A stretch of 13,938 nt of DNA from Candidatus Zixiibacteriota bacterium (lineage in GTDB: Bacteria; Zixibacteria; MSB-5A5; CAIYYT01), in assembly GCA_026397575.1 (NCBI GenBank), contig JAPLUP010000455.1, positions 1 through 13,938 of the forward strand. Direction: 5' to 3'. The position numbers and the translations under genes were made by a program. Within the stretch, counting starts at the first letter, position 1, and each line of letters starts with the position of its first letter. The notes under the pieces were generated by a model that was not told where the DNA came from, did not search any database, and saw nothing but the letters and a program-made list of their open reading frames with translations. Positions 13,041-13,938 of this stretch are shown piece by piece.

Positions 13041-13938
13041 CTATTTCAGTAGCACCATCTTCTTGACTTCAGCATGATCACCAATTCGTAGCCGATAGAA
13101 ATAGACTCCGGATGCTACCTCTGCTTCCATCTTGTCTCTGCCGTTCCATTGGACCCGCTTGCTCCCAGCCGTGAGATGCTCGTTTATCAAGGTTGACACC
13201 TTGCGACCCAAGACATCATAAATATCCAGAGAAACAAATGAGGGTTTGGGAAGGTCGAAGCCAATTTCAGTGCTCGGATTAAATGGATTGGGATAGTTCT
13301 GGTCGAGAGCCGGTTTCTCCGGGAGCGAGACGGGAGTCATCTCATCAGATACGTCGTTCGCACCATCGAAATACAGCTTGGTCACAAAAGCACCGCCGTT
13401 GCCTTGATACGTTTGATAGGGATTCAAAGTCGGGAAATTGGTAGAATAAGTATACCCCGTCACATAGGCATTGCCGCTGACATCGACTGCGATCTCCCAT
13501 CCTACATCGTATTCTCCCCCGCCGAGGTAGGTGCTGTAGATCAGGTTGTTGCCGGAATTTGACAACTTGGTCACAAAAGCATCATAGACGCCGCCTTGAA
13601 ACGTCGACTGATAGGGATTCAGAGTCGGAAAGTTGGAAGAATTAGTATAGCCCGTCACATAGGCATTGCCGCTGGCATCGATTGCGATGCCCCGTCCAAC
13701 GTCGCCGCCTCCCCCGCCAAGGTAGGTGCTGGAGATCAGGCTGTTGCCAGTACTGCTCAGCTTGGTTACAAAAACATCACCGTTGCCTTGATAGGTCTGA
13801 TAGGGATTCAAAGTCGGGAAGTTGGAAGAATAAGTCCTGCCCATTAGATAAGCATTGCCGCTGCCATCGACCGCGATGCCGTATCCATAATCCGAGTCTC
13901 CCCCGCCGAGGTAGGTGCTGTAGATCAGGCTGTTGCCA
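13041..13938 (-). CDS. SBBP-type beta-propeller repeat protein with C-terminal sorting domain, 5' part outside the window
   Basis: The frame is open to the right edge, so the N terminus is missing; the ATG at 13844 is internal to a repeat (NAYL-M-GRTYSSNFP) and is not the start. At least 298 residues are seen. About three units of 63-65 residues share STYLGGG...AVDxSGNAYVTGYTxSxNFPTLNPYQ...FVTKL, the SBBP/beta-propeller pattern. After a short linker (MTPVSLPEKPALDQ) comes a classic sorting domain, YPNPFNPSTEIGFDLP...LDIYDVLGRKV...AGSKRVQWNG...SGVYFYRL...KKMVLLK, ending at TAG 13041-13043. It is probably a large secreted or surface protein; ligand unknown. Its sorting domain is of the common YPNPFNPST kind, unlike the YPNPFNATT kind of the two beta-helix paralogues. 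Confidence 0.88.
   Translation of the reverse strand, partial: GNSLIYSTYLGGGDSDYGYGIAVDGSGNAYLMGRTYSSNFPTLNPYQTYQGNGDVFVTKLSSTGNSLISSTYLGGGGGDVGRGIAIDASGNAYVTGYTNSSNFPTLNPYQSTFQGGVYDAFVTKLSNSGNNLIYSTYLGGGEYDVGWEIAVDVSGNAYVTGYTYSTNFPTLNPYQTYQGNGGAFVTKLYFDGANDVSDEMTPVSLPEKPALDQNYPNPFNPSTEIGFDLPKPSFVSLDIYDVLGRKVSTLINEHLTAGSKRVQWNGRDKMEAEVASGVYFYRLRIGDHAEVKKMVLLK
13381..13938 (-). repeat. Coding tandem repeats of 189-195 bp
   Basis: The motif GTCACAAAAGC recurs at 13381 and 13570 and, slightly changed (GTTACAAAAAC), at 13765, giving periods of 189 and 195 bases, both multiples of three. Blocks such as TAGGGATTCAAAGTCGGGAA and GCCGAGGTAGGTGCTGTAGA recur nearly unchanged. The array continues beyond the window. 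Confidence 0.85.

Noticed and set aside
13381..13938. CRISPR-like spacing of short repeats near the right edge
   Set aside because: Periods of 189-195 bases in frame with a coding SBBP repeat; no short direct repeats with unique spacers.

Overview
The window looks like a chromosomal piece of an uncultured bacterium of the FCB group, most like a Zixibacteria-type lineage. This is inference: three secreted proteins end in a YPNPFN-type C-terminal sorting domain, two others end in dockerin-like tails built on a repeated DISDAVFLISYIFSGG pattern, and the DNA is rich in short palindromic repeats. No rRNA, tRNA or CRISPR array was seen.

Layout. The window opens with the 3' end of a PTS EIIA-type gene. 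Three plus-strand genes for exported proteins follow: two tandem paralogues (405-2393 and 2591-4573; signal peptide, right-handed beta-helix, Fn3-like domain, C-terminal sorting domain) and a dockerin-tailed, TIM-barrel-like protein (4640-6806) that carries a frameshift. A hairpin at 6837-6862 separates these from the minus-strand replication block dnaN (6889-7998) and dnaA (8246-9604). The dnaN-dnaA gap and the 671-base gap upstream of dnaA hold TTTCCACA motifs and are the best oriC candidates. Next comes a plus-strand secreted M1-family metallopeptidase with an Ig-like domain and a dockerin-like tail (10276-12516), then a repeat-filled gap (12517-13040), and finally a minus-strand SBBP-repeat protein with a sorting domain that runs off the right edge.

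How it works together. dnaA-dnaN is an ordinary initiator/clamp pair, but no recF, rpmH or rnpA is next to it; secreted-protein genes surround it. The secreted proteins use two kinds of C-terminal tag side by side: a T9SS-like Ig-fold domain and a dockerin-like calcium-loop pair.

Most notable are the repeats. GTAG...CTAC-bounded paired palindromes, resembling REP/BIME elements mobilised by RAYT transposases, lie between genes; one lies in frame inside a coding sequence, and another supplies a stop codon. A 141-bp MITE-like element with 15-bp perfect terminal inverted repeats and a GAAA target duplication has split one arm of an older 27-nt palindrome.
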